From Actinomycetes bacterium (lineage in GTDB: Bacteria > Actinomycetota > Aquicultoria > CAJVYJ01), in NCBI GenBank assembly GCA_030597945.1, contig JAUVQW010000082.1, forward strand, positions 1-5,571: 5,571 bases of DNA, given 5' to 3'. The number at the start of each line of letters is the position of its first letter. The first letter of the stretch is position 1. Both the position numbers and the translations under genes were made by a program. A model generated the notes under the pieces. That model was not told where the DNA came from. It made no database searches and worked only from the letters and a program-made list of their open reading frames with translations. Positions 5,333 through 5,571 of the stretch are shown here, piece by piece.

Positions 5333-5571
5333 ATGCCTTTAGAGAATTTGAAATGCGTTAATTGCGGTTGCAATACTTCTAAGCGTTTGTTTAGAAAATT
5401 CGATCTCGATATTTCGCAATGTTTAGACTGTAGTTTAATTTTTGTAAATCCAAGATTGCCCGAAAAGGATATTTTAAATCGATATGATGATGATTATTTT
5501 TTGAAAGAATATCTGCCGTCGTTTGGCATTGTTGACAATAATTATAATTTAGATTTTTTCGATCAACGTTA
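5333..5571 (+). CDS. SAM methyltransferase with N-terminal zinc ribbon, 5' end only
   Basis: About 79 residues are visible before the window ends, with no stop. The N-terminus carries paired cysteines C8-x2-C11 and C30-x2-C33 (KCVNCGCN and QCLDCSLIFVNPR). It continues into LNRYDDDYF, the zinc-ribbon start typical of class I SAM methyltransferases found in O-antigen, capsule and other surface-glycan clusters. The SAM-binding domain would lie beyond the window. The ATG at 5333 was chosen because family-like sequence begins there. The same frame stays open upstream (ATG at 5276), but that stretch does not look like protein and would lie upstream of the predicted transcript start. The ribosome site is weak (GGGT at 5322-5325). 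The codons are A/T-rich compared with the quinone operon, suggesting a different origin. Confidence 0.75.
   Translation, partial: MPLENLKCVNCGCNTSKRLFRKFDLDISQCLDCSLIFVNPRLPEKDILNRYDDDYFLKEYLPSFGIVDNNYNLDFFDQR

Overview
This is a bacterial window. Tight gene packing, Shine-Dalgarno sites, an OmpR-type two-component pair and a quinone-type methyltransferase all point that way. I cannot name the phylum. The main genes have medium G+C, use a TTG start once, and sit beside dispersed hairpin repeats of a kind common in anaerobic or facultative environmental lineages. The central operon looks like O2-independent quinone biosynthesis, which would fit an organism living with little or no oxygen.

Left part (1-1740, minus strand): transcription runs toward position 1. 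A small secreted protein with a DUF5666-like beta domain (1206-1721, TTG start) comes first. It is followed by a structured intergenic hairpin, an OmpR/PhoB-family response regulator (427-1104), and a sensor histidine kinase whose start overlaps the regulator by 14 bp and which runs out of the window. The exported protein may be a target or an accessory sensor of the two-component system.

Divergent spacer (1722-1932): it holds a plausible minus-strand promoter and three short palindromic sites. The start of the rightward operon is the other boundary.

Centre (1933-4639, plus strand): three closely spaced genes, which are a UbiE/MenG-family methyltransferase, a UbiV-like U32 protein and a UbiU-like U32 protein. 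In proteobacteria UbiU and UbiV form an Fe-S heterodimer that hydroxylates the quinone ring without O2. Linked here to a C-methyltransferase, they suggest a compact quinone hydroxylation and methylation module. No UbiT-like SCP2 gene or other quinone gene lies in the window, so the actual quinone is not defined. This is the most interesting part of the window.

Right part (4640-5571): about 690 bases without a convincing gene. It starts with a long imperfect hairpin repeat directly after the ubiU-like stop codon, then a second REP-like element resembling the dispersed GTCATTGCGAGGAGC family, then a near-perfect palindrome (4986-5002). At about 5003 the sequence becomes strikingly AT-rich. A good sigma70-type promoter (5263-5292) precedes the 5' end of a zinc-ribbon SAM methyltransferase gene of the type found in surface-polysaccharide clusters. 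That part may be horizontally acquired.
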